Shown here: positions 54,950-64,000 of the stretch, in pieces
Layout of the letters: each line of letters starts with the position of its first letter
How positions within the stretch are numbered: position 1 is the stretch's first letter
Origin: Adiantum capillus-veneris
Taxonomy: Eukaryota > Streptophyta > Polypodiopsida > Polypodiales > Pteridaceae
Direction of reading: 5' to 3'
DNA length: 64,000 bases
Assembly (NCBI GenBank): GCA_014529385.2
Contig: CM043969.1
Coordinates: forward strand, 10,643,001-10,707,000
The notes under the pieces: generated by a model
What the model was told of the DNA's origin: nothing
The model's input: only the letters and a program-made list of their open reading frames with translations
The model's database searches: none
Program-made: the position numbers and the translations under genes

Positions 54950-56780
54950 TTTAATATGGGGAAGTGCTAGGGGAGAAAAAGCTAGAATATTGGTTAAGCT
55001 GGCAGACCGACCACAGTAGGGATCCAAAGGAAGGAAAATAGGGATCCAAAGGGGGGGCCATCTGCAAAAGATCAATGTGCTGGCTTTTTTGGCCCTGATC
55101 TGATTTTTCAGCCTCATCAGTTTTCTTTTCTTTCCATTTTGGATCTTCTAGAGCCGCAGAGGTTGTGGTGGGCTTTGGTTGTGTTGCCTCCATTTCTTGA
55201 TCAACGTTTAGTTCCAACTGCCTCTTGTTCGCTCCTTGCTCTGGCAAGTCTTCTACTTTTTCTTTCTCTTTTACCGCAGACTTTGGAGGTGCCCTAGCGT
55301 CCTTGGGAGATCCAAACTCTTGATTGTGTTGGTCCTGCGTGTCTTGTTGTTCCTCCCCTTGCGAGTTGTCTACCTCTTTTTTGCTTTCAATAGATTCGTC
55401 AGATGATTTGAGATCATTGACGCGTGGCTTCTTTGCTTCTTCTTTTTCCCTTTGCTCCATTTTTCGCTTGAGTTTGTTATGAATTCATTGCCGCATGGCG
55501 TTGGAAATATCACGTTTTTCTTCAGCTTCCTGTCTTTTCTGCTGCTTGATCCTTTCGAGAGCAGCTATTTGGTTGCGTAGCAGTGGAATCATTTTCTACT
55601 TCTTCCTCCTCTTTTTCATCATCAGCTTCAGTTCCTTGGGTTTGCTTTTCTTCATGCTTCTGTTGGCGGAGCCTTTCCCTCAATGCCTGCGCTTCTTCCA
55701 TTGTCCTCCTAGCATGAGTAATGGGAATAGATTATACCACGTACACAATTTTCTTTCTCAATTGTGTATATCCTAGAGTTTATTGGTTGTCGAGCTGCTC
55801 CTCTGAGATTGGTACTTCGAAGGAGTGTCTCTCTATTGGGATCCAGCTTCCTGGCTGCTCCAAGCATCTGACTCTGTCTTTTCACTATCAGAATCTCTTA
55901 AGGTTGAGCTTTGTCTCATCTACTTAACTTCTGGTTTAGGCCTGGTGGAAGGTCCTGCCACCCACAGGTCTTACTGCTCTTTTAGATATGTGGATCAGAT
56001 CTATCTGTGCTTGCGCTAGTGGTAGATTATCAATCATCCCCAGTGCCTGATAGGAAATATGCGTTAGCATTGGTCCCACGTTCATGTAGGCCTTGCTTCT
56101 TTGGCTCCCCTTTAGGTTTGCTTCGACAATGTTGTCAAAAAGATAATTTTCGAAGTCGCAACTGACCACTCTTCTCTCTGCCAAGCCCATTGACATTACT
56201 ACTGCCATGTGCAACAATGGTTCTGTATATTTGGGTGGCTTCTGCACTTTGAAGTGTTGCGATATAAGGCGCAATAAAAATTCTTTTTTCGAGTATATCA
56301 AATCCTCATATGTCAGCTTGTGGCCTCGTTGCTTCAGGAAGGCTTTATCATTATCTATTGCCTTTGTCTTTTGCAATAGATTGTGCATCCCTTGCTGCAG
56401 GTGGAGGGCTTCATTGATTATTTCTGTTGTGATCTTTACCTTAACTACTGCCCCATCCTTGTTGGTCAGAGTTGCTTCCTCATTGTACTAAATTGAACTT
56501 ATGAGCTCATGAGCTTGTCTGAAGTCCGTTCCCCAAGGAGGTAATCGTATGAAGTTGTCTAACTATAGGCACCTACCCCCTGCTTGCACTTCTGGCTTTT
56601 GGTGTATTGTCCACATTTCCCGTGGAAAGATAGTGGCATTTACTATTTCTACATCTGCGGCTTGAAACCTTCCGATGAAGATGTTAGCCGGCATTGCTTC
56701 GAGTACCTGTTCCGTGATATGAGCTTTCTCATTTGAGGAGATATCTGTTATCTCATAAGGTGCAACATTCCACTATCTTT
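54950..56780 (-). pseudogene. Retroelement accessory protein, minus strand
   Basis: Reading the minus strand, NIFIGRFQAADVEIVNATIF and TIHQKPEVQAGGRCL, a stop, LDNFIRLPPWGTDFRQAHEL, then after a stop EATLTNKDGAVVKVKITTEI and INEALHLQQGMHNLLQKTKA continue into the open stretch 55936-56388 (LTYEDLIYSKKEFLLRLISQ, PLLHMAVVMSMGLAERRVVS, YMNVGPMLTHISYQALGMID). After more stops it ends in a Gln/Lys/Glu-rich tail (54951-55460). The 'k.tt.iIneALhL..G' block and helices resemble accessory ORF A of G2 at 31084-31860. No catalytic motif. It may be a structural or nucleic-acid-binding product of a gypsy lineage, possibly of G3 on the same strand. Confidence 0.5.
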
Positions 56781-56984
56781 GTGCTTTTCTTCAAGCATCC
56801 TGTGGTCAATTTTAGCAATGAAACCAGGTTTGATCCATTGATCAAAACTGTCAAAAAGTTGCAAACATGACCATAAAATGAAAAAGGAGCATAACTTTGT
56901 CAAAACTACCCCAAATTTAACCAAGTTTCACCAGTGCATCTAGGATTACTATAGGCACAAGGATATAATGTAACATATGAATTT

Positions 56985-58260
56985 TGGCAAAAAGGAACAT
57001 GGATCGCAATCCATGTTGGGAAGAATTTTGAAATTCCAACTAGATGAAGTTATTCCTGGGAAGATAGAGATGTTACTGTGCAATTTTCTCTGGATTTAGG
57101 GTTTGAGGTACATGGATCGTGATCCATGTTGGACAACATTTTGGAAATCTAATGATACCATTTGGTAGGGTTTATCTAGATGATGCCTTGGTCCAAAATT
57201 TGTGGGATTTGGATCAATGGTCTGACATTTGAGCTAAATTTTGGGACTTCTTTGTAGACTTAGAGATTTTTGGCTTTTTGAAGTGGATTTTGGAATTCAA
57301 ATGGTTTGAAACTTCATGGCTTGGCTTTCTTGAACATATTGGATCAGATGGCATGGTTTTTTCTTTGATTGGGCAAAAAGGTACATGGATCGCGATCCAT
57401 GTTGGGAGGAATTTTGACACAGTTTTCATGTACATATGTTCCTATAGGTTTTCCTAGTATACCGGTGAAATATTTTCAAATTTGGACATGTTTTTCCTTA
57501 GTTTGCCCCATTTTCTAGTTTATGGCCATGTTTTTCCGTTTTGACCATATCTATTTCTTGCCACATTTTTGGGCACATGTTTTTCCTCATATCTCTCATT
57601 GCCTTGATTCTCGATGATTTAGGTCTGTAGTTCATAGCTTTTCCTATCTCCCTGTAAAATTCCATCAGAAATTGAATCCATTTGAGGGGACAAATTGATT
57701 CCTACAATTTTCACCATTTTGCAAGTAATCCTTTAATTGGTTTTGATCCTACAACCATCCTTAAGTTACATTTCCTTGTTGATAGGCTCCGAGGAGAGTG
57801 AAGTTTCCCAATTGGCTTAAGTAGCAATTTGAAAACTTGTCAAGAACTCTACCTTTAGCCCTTCTTCATAAGTTTTGTTGGCAACCCAGCATTTGACCTC
57901 TCTTTGAGTTTTTTCTGGGATCCTACCCTTTTCCTCTTTGAAAATAACCAAAAGACCATGACCATTTGCAGACTGAAAATAGCAAACCAGGAGGATTTGA
58001 TGTTCTTACGAGCAATTTTTGCATCACTAGTACTATTTTTGCATTCCCCAGCTGGTGAGTCACTCCTGCCCTGATTTTGGCAAAAAGGAACATGGATCCG
58101 ATCCATGTTGGGATGCATTTTGAAAATCCAGCTACAGGAGTTTGTTCCTGGCTCCATGTGGGTGCTCTTGTACCAATTTCTCTGATTTTAGGGTTTGAGG
58201 AACATGGATCGCGATCCATGTTCCACCACCTTTTGCTGTTGTTTTTGTCCTGTCTGATTT
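56985..58260. repeat. Recurrent 20-bp palindrome within a duplicated segment
   Basis: ACATGGATCGCGATCCATGT, a perfect palindrome, occurs at 57383-57402 and 58202-58221. One-base variants lie at 56998-57017 and 57110-57129 and a 19-base version at 58090-58108. Copies 1-2 and 4-5 lie in similar contexts (GCAAAAAGGAACATGGATC...GGGTTTGAGG) with the same 112-base spacing, so a block of about 200 bp was duplicated about 1.09 kb away. No genes here. Confidence 0.85.
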
Positions 58261-58519
58261 TGCTAGCTATTTGAGGTTTACTGGTGAAAGATTTTTTGTT
58301 TTTGATGAGTTTTGGAATTCCCCATTGGCCCTGGTAGTTTATCGACTTTCTGACTTTGTATTGCTCTGATCTGTTATTTTGGCAATGTTGATGCAATATG
58401 GAGCACACACACATGCTCTTGCAAGGTTAATGATCATATCTATCAAATCTAGTGTAGTAAGATACACCGAGGTGGTCGCAACGGGCAAAAATAATTCTGA
58501 AAACTCTATGGTTCTGTGG

Positions 58520-58558
<39 letters not shown>

Positions 58559-59377
58559 AATGAGCTTATGTTGCCCCCATTTGACTATATGTTCCTAGTC
58601 TAAACAGAATGCCCCATTTCATACTTAACTCCATTGATCATGTCTTATTGTTCATATCACTTGCGGTTCGAACCGTTCATCATTCTGACGCTCGGTTGAC
58701 AAATGGCGTTCGATCTATAGTTTTGATCCTTTAGAAGTTGGCTCAAAATCCATCTTGTGTTGAATCTTTGCAAATTTGCCATGTTCGAAGTTCTTGCTTT
58801 GAAGTTTCAACGTTTGCTTTCAAAAGTCAATTCTAACTTTCTTGGCTCGACTTATCAATTTTTGTTGATTATCTGTCGTTTTTTGCTTTTTGGTAAAAGA
58901 AAATTATTGACAATTATTATTAGTTGGCCAAAAATTAGCCAAAATTAGTATAGCCTTCCTTACATACATATAATTATCCTAGTATTAGATGGTGACGGTA
59001 TGGCTTATGATTGTGTCGGCTAAGAGTTTATAAGGCTCTGAAAAACTTGTTTTAAAGAAAAAGAAAGGAAAGAAAAAGAAAAGAAATAAGATGATAATAA
59101 TAATATATACAAATGATAATCCTAGTATACAAATGATAATCCTGCCGCATCCGCATTTCCCCCCTTCCTAGAGTGAGTCGTCCTAGACGAACATGTGTTA
59201 AAGTGCATGGGAACAAAGCATGTGTCTATGCATAGCCATATAGTGTAGCTCTATGATGCTAATGGAGGATATGCATGGGAAAACAAAATGATGTGCAAGA
59301 GAGAGGTGTTGAACACTATGTTCAGTGGATGTTGGTGGCGAGGTTACATTGAAGCTGCGTGGTCCAAACAGTAGTAA
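58261..59377. other. Noncoding, no gene seen
   Basis: Contains a CT microsatellite at 58522-58552 and an A-rich AAGAAAAAGAAAAG run near 59055-59090. TACAAATGATAATCCTAGTA-type sequence is directly repeated at 59107 and 59126. Confidence 0.45.
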
Positions 59378-60195
59378 TTATAGAAGAGCGCCCTGTGTTT
59401 GACTGTGACCTGCAGAAGTTGTGATGCTATTGGTTGTTTTGCTTGAGAGCTTTGTTTTGGTCGCCACTGAAATTTCTTGCTTGTGGATTTTTGAAAAGAG
59501 GTCTCGTGTGAGCGAGTTTGTTTTGGTTTCCATACCTACTTGACATTGTTTGGTTGTCGAGGATGGTGTTCCATTGGCGTAGGTTGTACGACAAAAGCCG
59601 TAGGTAACTTGGCGAGGTCGGATTTCTGTGGAGGCAATGTAGGCGGACTTATATTGTTTGTCTTTTTGGTATTCACAATTGCTTAGGATTGGTTTGCATG
59701 ATGGATTTGTTATCCCATATTTTCTTGACCACGATGGTGAAATTTCGTTGAACTGGTGCATGTGGTGACGGTAGAGGTTTCCATACATGGTCTGTTTGCA
59801 TGAAGGGCATGGCCAAAGATTGGTCCTCTTGTTTGAGCACTAAGGTATTTTCTTGCCAATTTGGTGTGGCTTGATAAGTGTGCATCCACGGCACTCCTAG
59901 AATAACTGTTTCCTTAAGATGCTGATCGTCGACCACATGAAACTGATGCGGATAAACTATTCCATCAATGGTGTTTGGTAAATTTATGTGGCCCAAACTG
60001 TCTAGAGTGCCTTAGTTTGCTACTTTGAAGCCCATAGTGTTTGGCATATTTTTGAAAGTGGAATAGTTAACAACATTAGCTCTGGACCCAGTGTCCATTG
60101 ATGCTCGCTCGGTGGTGCCATCGACAAGCTGTAAATTAATGCGTAGATCCATTCGTCCTAACCATGTAGCTGTCATTTTTATGGATGCATCAATG
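59378..60195 (-). pseudogene. G3 second retropepsin, downstream of integrase
   Basis: Minus strand: WLGRMDLRINLQLVDGTTER, then SMDTGSRANVVNYSTFKNMP with an intact catalytic DTGS (about 60095-60106), MGFKVAN and a stop, GHINLPNTIDGIVYPHQFHV, DDQHLKETVILGVPWMHTYQ (ILG-x-PW) and PNWQENTLVLKQEDQS. This is a full retropepsin layout in about 110 residues. It lies directly after the integrase C-terminus, about 120 bases beyond its stop. A basic tail follows to 59378. Only one in-frame stop (TAA near 60015) breaks it. G1 has the same domain in the same place. Confidence 0.75.
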
Positions 60196-60317
60196 CAGTA
60201 TCGATAGCATCATTCTGTTGTGATTTTCTCTAAAATTTTGCTTGATCTTTGCGTTTTAATAGTCTAATTTTGGCTTCTTGATGTGCATGTTTCCCGAATG
60301 TCATGTGCTTGACTTCT

Positions 60318-61342
60318 TCACTGAGTTGCTTCATGTATTGTTGCGAGTTCTTCTGGTGTCAACATAAGAAGATATTTCTTTAATCTACAGCCACTCGTCC
60401 AATTAGACATCTCCTCGCCTATTGATGTTGCAAGCTTGACGGTGCCACTTTGTGATATTTCATGCATTACAAAAGGCCCCATACCTCGCTTTTTGAGTTT
60501 TTTGGAGTGTTGTTTGAGGGTATACATTAATATGTAATCCCCTTTTTGGAACTCCTTGCCAATCATGTGTTGAGTCATGGAAAGCCTTCATTTGGTTTTT
60601 TTGAGCATATATCCCAGCTATCGCTCTAAGTCGGGTTTCATCTAATTGTTCCAGGGTGTCTAGTCTCTCCGATAGCTCATGGCCCGTCCATCCTAATTGT
60701 GTTTCCACTCTTAAGGTTTTGATTAGGAATTCCAATGATAGGATTGCATTAATCCCAGATACCAAGTTAAATAGAGTCCTGCCGATGGAAGTTTTAAAAG
60801 CTACTCTGTAAGTCCATAAAGCTGTGTGTAGCTTTTGATCCCAATCATTTCTTGAGGCACTGACTATTTTGGTGAGTACGATACTTAAGATTTTGTTGGT
60901 ACTCTCTGCTTGCCCATTAGCTTGCGGATAATAAGGTACTGATTTGTGATGGACCACCATGAATTTGTTAAGGAGGCTTTCAATGATGACGTTTAAAAGG
61001 TTTGTTCCCCTATCGATCACTATTTAGATACGTAGTTCATATCTCGTAAAAACTGAGCTATAGTTCTTGCATTGTTTTTTTGGGTCACCTTTTCTTCCGT
61101 CCATTTCGTGATGTAGTCTGTTGCTACTATGATGTATTGTGCATGCATCCTATATCCTGGAGGTATGAGGGGACCAATGAAGTCAATGCCCCATTTGGCA
61201 AAAGCACGTACGCCATCATTGGCCTCAGTGGCATTTCATCTCTCTGTAGGGGTGGTTTTGTGCGTTGACATTCATCACATCGTTTGACATATGTCTCTGC
61301 ATCCATAAACAAGGTTAGCCACCATATGCTTGAGTGTAGCAC
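60318..61342 (-). pseudogene. G3 integrase core and C-terminal domain
   Basis: Minus strand: DAETYVKRCDECQRTKPPLQ (end of the zinc finger), RDEMPLRPMMAYVLLPN, then after a shift and a stop VIDRGTNLLNVIIESLLNKF, HHKSVPYYPQANGQAESTNK (catalytic Glu intact), LHTALWTYRVAFKTSIGRTL and GHELSERLDTLEQLDETRLR. In the next frame FQKGDYILMYTLKQHSKKLK and EEMSNWTSGCRLKKYLLML form the C-terminal module. Two frameshifts and a TAG near 61023 inactivate it. Confidence 0.9.
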
Positions 61343-61960
61343 GAGCTTTGCCGTTTTATCAATAGAGAAATGTCCCCCTCGCTGTCGTGAGTATGCTTGA
61401 TCTAAGATAATGTAATGTTATCTTTCTGTAGCACAAAGCCGTAGTTGTTTGTCCTTTCCCCACCTATATAGTTGATTGGCAATCAACAAGTAGTGTTTGG
61501 TCTCTTCTTCTACAGTTTTCATTCTTGCCTTGCCCCATTCCTCTGGGAAGGTCTTGTTTTTCAAGTACTCAACTATGTGAGTAATCCATTTGGATCCTTG
61601 TACAACTCAAAACAAGGTGGCTTGTTCCACTGGAGGTTTTGTACAGCTATCGCACAATTTTACATATGTATGGACACTTTGTTCCATGTTTGGCCAGTAA
61701 ACTCTTAGTCTCTTTAGCCATTGGTCTGTCTGGGTTTCTCCATTGTGAAATCCCTTATTTTGTATATGAGACCCGTTTGAGGTAGTAGGTGGATTCTTCG
61801 AGTTGTACACATAGAGCTAAAGTGGCAAAGATTAAAGCTTGGATGCCACCTCAATATCCCATCCTTATCGTGTTTGTACAGTCATCCTGCTAAAAGCTAG
61901 ATATTTTTTGTTTGATGTATAATTGATGGTTTTCTATCTGTAATGACCCGATTGTGAGTA
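61343..61960 (-). pseudogene. G3 integrase zinc region and connection
   Basis: Minus strand: HIQNKGFHNGETQTDQWLKR, LRVYWPNMEQSVHTYVKLCD and SCTKPPVEQATLF, i.e. YWP...V..YV..C..C, the second half of an HHCC finger, with additional degraded sequence on both sides. This finger precedes another at 61280-61342, so a partial duplication or two tandem connection segments may exist. Confidence 0.6.
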
Positions 61961-62444
61961 GAGGAATGACCAAACTTCACTCTATCTCGGTACCATTTCG
62001 ATGTTAAACAAATACGAACCGGGAAGATCATCATCAACACCCTCATGTGCTTTTCCATGAAACTCAATCAATAGTATAAACCAACAAACAATTCTTCCAA
62101 TGTTGCAAAGTATATTCACTAGATATAGCAGTGCTTGGTGACTCATGAAGAAAACAAACTTGTTTGCAAGAAGGTAGTGTCTGAATTTTTTGACAGCATA
62201 TATCATTCCTAGACCTTCTCTTTCTGTAGTAGTGTAGTTTTTTTTGTGTTGTTTAGCTGCCGACTAGAGTAGCAAATGGGAAAATCCATTTCTTCTCTTC
62301 TGGCTGGGCTAATATGCATCCGATGGCATAGGCTGATGCATCAACATGAACATGAAAGATTTTGCTCTAGTCAGAGGCTTGCAAAATTGGAACAGAAATT
62401 AATTACTACTTCAATTTTTGGAAAGCCTGCTTGCATTCTTCCGT
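61961..62444 (-). pseudogene. G3 RNase H
   Basis: Minus strand: FHVHVDASAYAIG-like codons near 62330, then TTEREGLGMIYAVKKF, RHYLLANKFVFFMSHQALLY and EGVDDDLPGSYLFNIEMVPR. The usual VDHQ is MSHQ here, replacing one conserved Asp. Frameshifts at about 62220 and 62270. Confidence 0.8.
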
Positions 62445-63355
62445 TCATTTGAACTTAGCAATGAGGACATACAACGGCTTAGCTATTACAACATACATGT
62501 ATATGAAACACCTGTAGTACCCGCAATACCCCATAAATGCCTGCACTTCTTTCATCTTTGTTGGTCTCGGTAGTGCAACAATTATTTGTACCTTCTCTTG
62601 ATCAGTTGAAATTCCGTTTTTGGACACAATGTGGCCCAAAATTTTACCTTGTCTTTCCATGAAGACACATTTTTACGGATTTAAGCAATATGATACGTTC
62701 TACATTTTTCAAAGACTTCCTCAGATGAGTTATGTACTCACTTCTTCGATGAGAGTGAACACAAAGATCATCCATGTAAATCTCCAAAAAATTTCTGAGA
62801 TATTCCTTGAATGCGTGACTCATTAGTCTTTGAAATGTAGCAGGAGCATTGGTCAAGCCGAAAGGCATTACACTGTAGGCAAATATACCCCTCTGTTGCA
62901 AAAGCTATTTATGTTGATCTTCTGCTTTAATTGTTGACTGATTCTAGCCTGAGAACCCATTCAAGAAACTATAGGCCTCTTTCCCTACTACTCTCTCAAT
63001 AACATGATCCGTTATTGACAGTGGATAGTTATCCCTGATGGTGGCTGTATTTACATGTTTGAGGTTTACACAGACATACAGTTTGCCATTCTTTTTGGGT
63101 ACTACCACAATAGAGGACACCCAATCCGTGTGTTCAATATCGTAGATAAACTTGGCATCCTTCAGTTTGTCTATCTTTTCCTTAATTTTCTTAGCAAAAG
63201 TCTCGTTGTATGTGTAAGGACATTGTCTGTTTGGTCTGGCATCGCTCTTAAAGGGTATCGTGTGTTGACAAATCTCAAGATCAATCCCCTTTAGATCTTT
63301 GTATGAGTATGCAAAGACATCTTTGTATTGTCTGAGCATATTGACTAGAAGTCGC
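62445..63355 (-). pseudogene. G3 reverse transcriptase
   Basis: Minus strand: LRQYKDVFAYSYKDLKGIDL, CQHTIPFKSDARPNRQCPYT, AKFIYDIEHTDWVSSIVVVP, KKNGKLYVCVNLKHVNTATI, then IFAYSVMPFGLTNAPATFQR, EYLRNFLEIYMDDLCVHSHR (catalytic YMDD at 62767-62778) and GKILGHIVSKNGISTDQEKV. A TAG near 62947 and frameshifts at about 62900 and 62650 break it. Very close to the G1 RT in wording, so G1 and G3 belong to one lineage. The upstream part, including the first protease, is cut off by the T1-like sequence. Confidence 0.9.
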
Positions 63356-63518
63356 CCTGAGGGATTCACTCTATATATAAAACAAGATGCCACTTACGAG
63401 CGGACAAGTTTGATAAAATCCCTATATACGACTTGTATTAGGGAATATGAAACCCCCTTTCTATGCTTATACGAAAATTAATGAAGAAAACTATCATACC
63501 CCTATCTTAAATATAAAA
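63356..63518 (+). mobile_element. Partial T1-family TIR transposon
   Basis: CCTGAGGGATTCAC at 63356-63369 is the T1 TIR with two changes, followed by about 150 bases matching 19566-19714 (TGATAAAA(A/T)CCCTATATACGA, GAAGAAAACTATCATACCCC). The match ends near 63518 and no right TIR follows, so this copy is truncated. It is inserted in G3 just upstream of RT. Confidence 0.75.
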
Positions 63519-63620
63519 TTTATTGTTCCTCATACACCACAACAAAGTGGCCTTATTGAGAGAAAATGGGGCATTCTAATCCTCGCGATCGTTGTCAAGG
63601 GGAATATGCAAAATCTAGAA
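63515..63620 (+). pseudogene. Copia integrase scrap
   Basis: IKFIVPHTPQQSGLIERKWG matches the conserved copia integrase segment P-Y/H-TPQQNG..ER, including the catalytic Glu in ERK. It begins right where the T1-like match ends and fades after about 30 codons. Confidence 0.65.
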
Positions 63621-64000
63621 CCTTCAGGTTCAAGCTGTAACATAGTGCACAGAGAAGAGGCCTCGGCAACGCGGATTTGCATATTGGAATACAATTGGAT
63701 CGTCCCTTATGTGGGTGCATTGTGTTACACCCTGCAGGGCTGCATTCAGTCTGTGCGTTATCCCAAGAAGGGGGTTGCAAGTGATCAATCTGCATTAGGT
63801 ACATATTTGAATTCAGCAATGTAGAGGTCTTACTCTATCTTGGCTTGCAAGGCTCAGCTTCACTCTCACAATTTACGACAACCATGAGGTCTATTATAGT
63901 TGTTCCGAGTAGGAATCGACACATATCAATCGTGAGGGCTCTTTTAGGTGCCTTCGAGAAAGGCTTTTGGAACACGCCCTCACTTGTTCATTGCATTGAG
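63621..64000. other. Window end, no gene recognised
   Basis: The reading frame from the copia scrap stays open to 63824, but its sequence has no family resemblance. Nothing else supported. Confidence 0.35.

Noticed and set aside
58385-58600. Short ORF with CT repeat
   Set aside because: Driven by the microsatellite at 58522; no domain.

Overview
This window looks like transposon-dense nuclear DNA from a land plant. The evidence is plant-type CACTA, Ty1/copia and Ty3/gypsy elements, TATAAATA-type LTR promoters, GT-AG introns and long CT/GA/CA/TA microsatellites. The mix (a gypsy relic whose polyprotein resembles basidiomycete elements, a LINE, very long intergenic tracts) would suit a large-genome non-angiosperm such as a fern, lycophyte or gymnosperm, but that is only an inference. 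I see no rRNA, no CRISPR and no bacterial operon. Almost every coding stretch is a mobile-element gene, usually broken. The only candidate host gene is a 62-residue secreted or GPI-anchored arabinogalactan-peptide-like ORF at 44790-44978 (minus).

Layout. 1-1212: 3' part of a CACTA Tnp2 transposase (minus). 1612-9327: a nearly intact non-autonomous LTR retrotransposon with about 2.6 kb LTRs, a 4-bp target duplication, and a gag plus unknown-ORF coding region but no pol (TR-GAG type). 9330-11970: a degraded, intron-containing TNPA-like gene of En/Spm type, with a hairpin-forming CA minisatellite in its first intron, joined in frame to a 5'-truncated copia pol (C1, to 13709) with its 3' LTR. 13985-17826: a decayed gypsy (G0) of basidiomycete-like sequence.

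19260-42604 is a nested set. A minus-strand gypsy (G1) carries gag, protease, RT, RNase H, integrase and a second retropepsin-like domain after the integrase. It was split inside its integrase by a plus-strand gypsy (G2, 21076-35465, 5-bp duplication GACCA). Its second protease was split by a 685-bp TIR transposon (T1, 19552-20236, 8-bp duplication). G2 was itself invaded by a copia-derived non-autonomous element (C2, about 26.3-29.7 kb), and G2 carries about 4 kb of extra ORFs between integrase and 3' LTR. A second C2-like element (C3) lies at 43407-44102.

44103-46278 is intergenic, with the small candidate gene, a three-copy tandem repeat and a tRNA-derived SINE-like promoter. 46279-53626 is a complete-ended CACTA transposon (TIR CACTACAAC, 3-bp duplication GAT). 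It has lost most of its Tnp2 and carries a LINE reverse transcriptase. It sits in one copy of a repeat whose uninterrupted copy lies just downstream. 54950-56760 is a minus-strand accessory ORF region distantly like that of G2. 56990-58225 carries a recurrent 20-bp palindrome. 59378-63355 is a second minus-strand gypsy (G3), again with a retropepsin after the integrase, bounded by a partial T1-family copy and a copia integrase scrap.

Functionally, CACTA genes would supply cut-and-paste transposase, gypsy/copia genes would supply particle formation, reverse transcription and integration, and the non-autonomous elements (the 1612-9327 element, C2/C3, T1) would rely on enzymes supplied in trans. 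Stops and frameshifts indicate that most are now relics.
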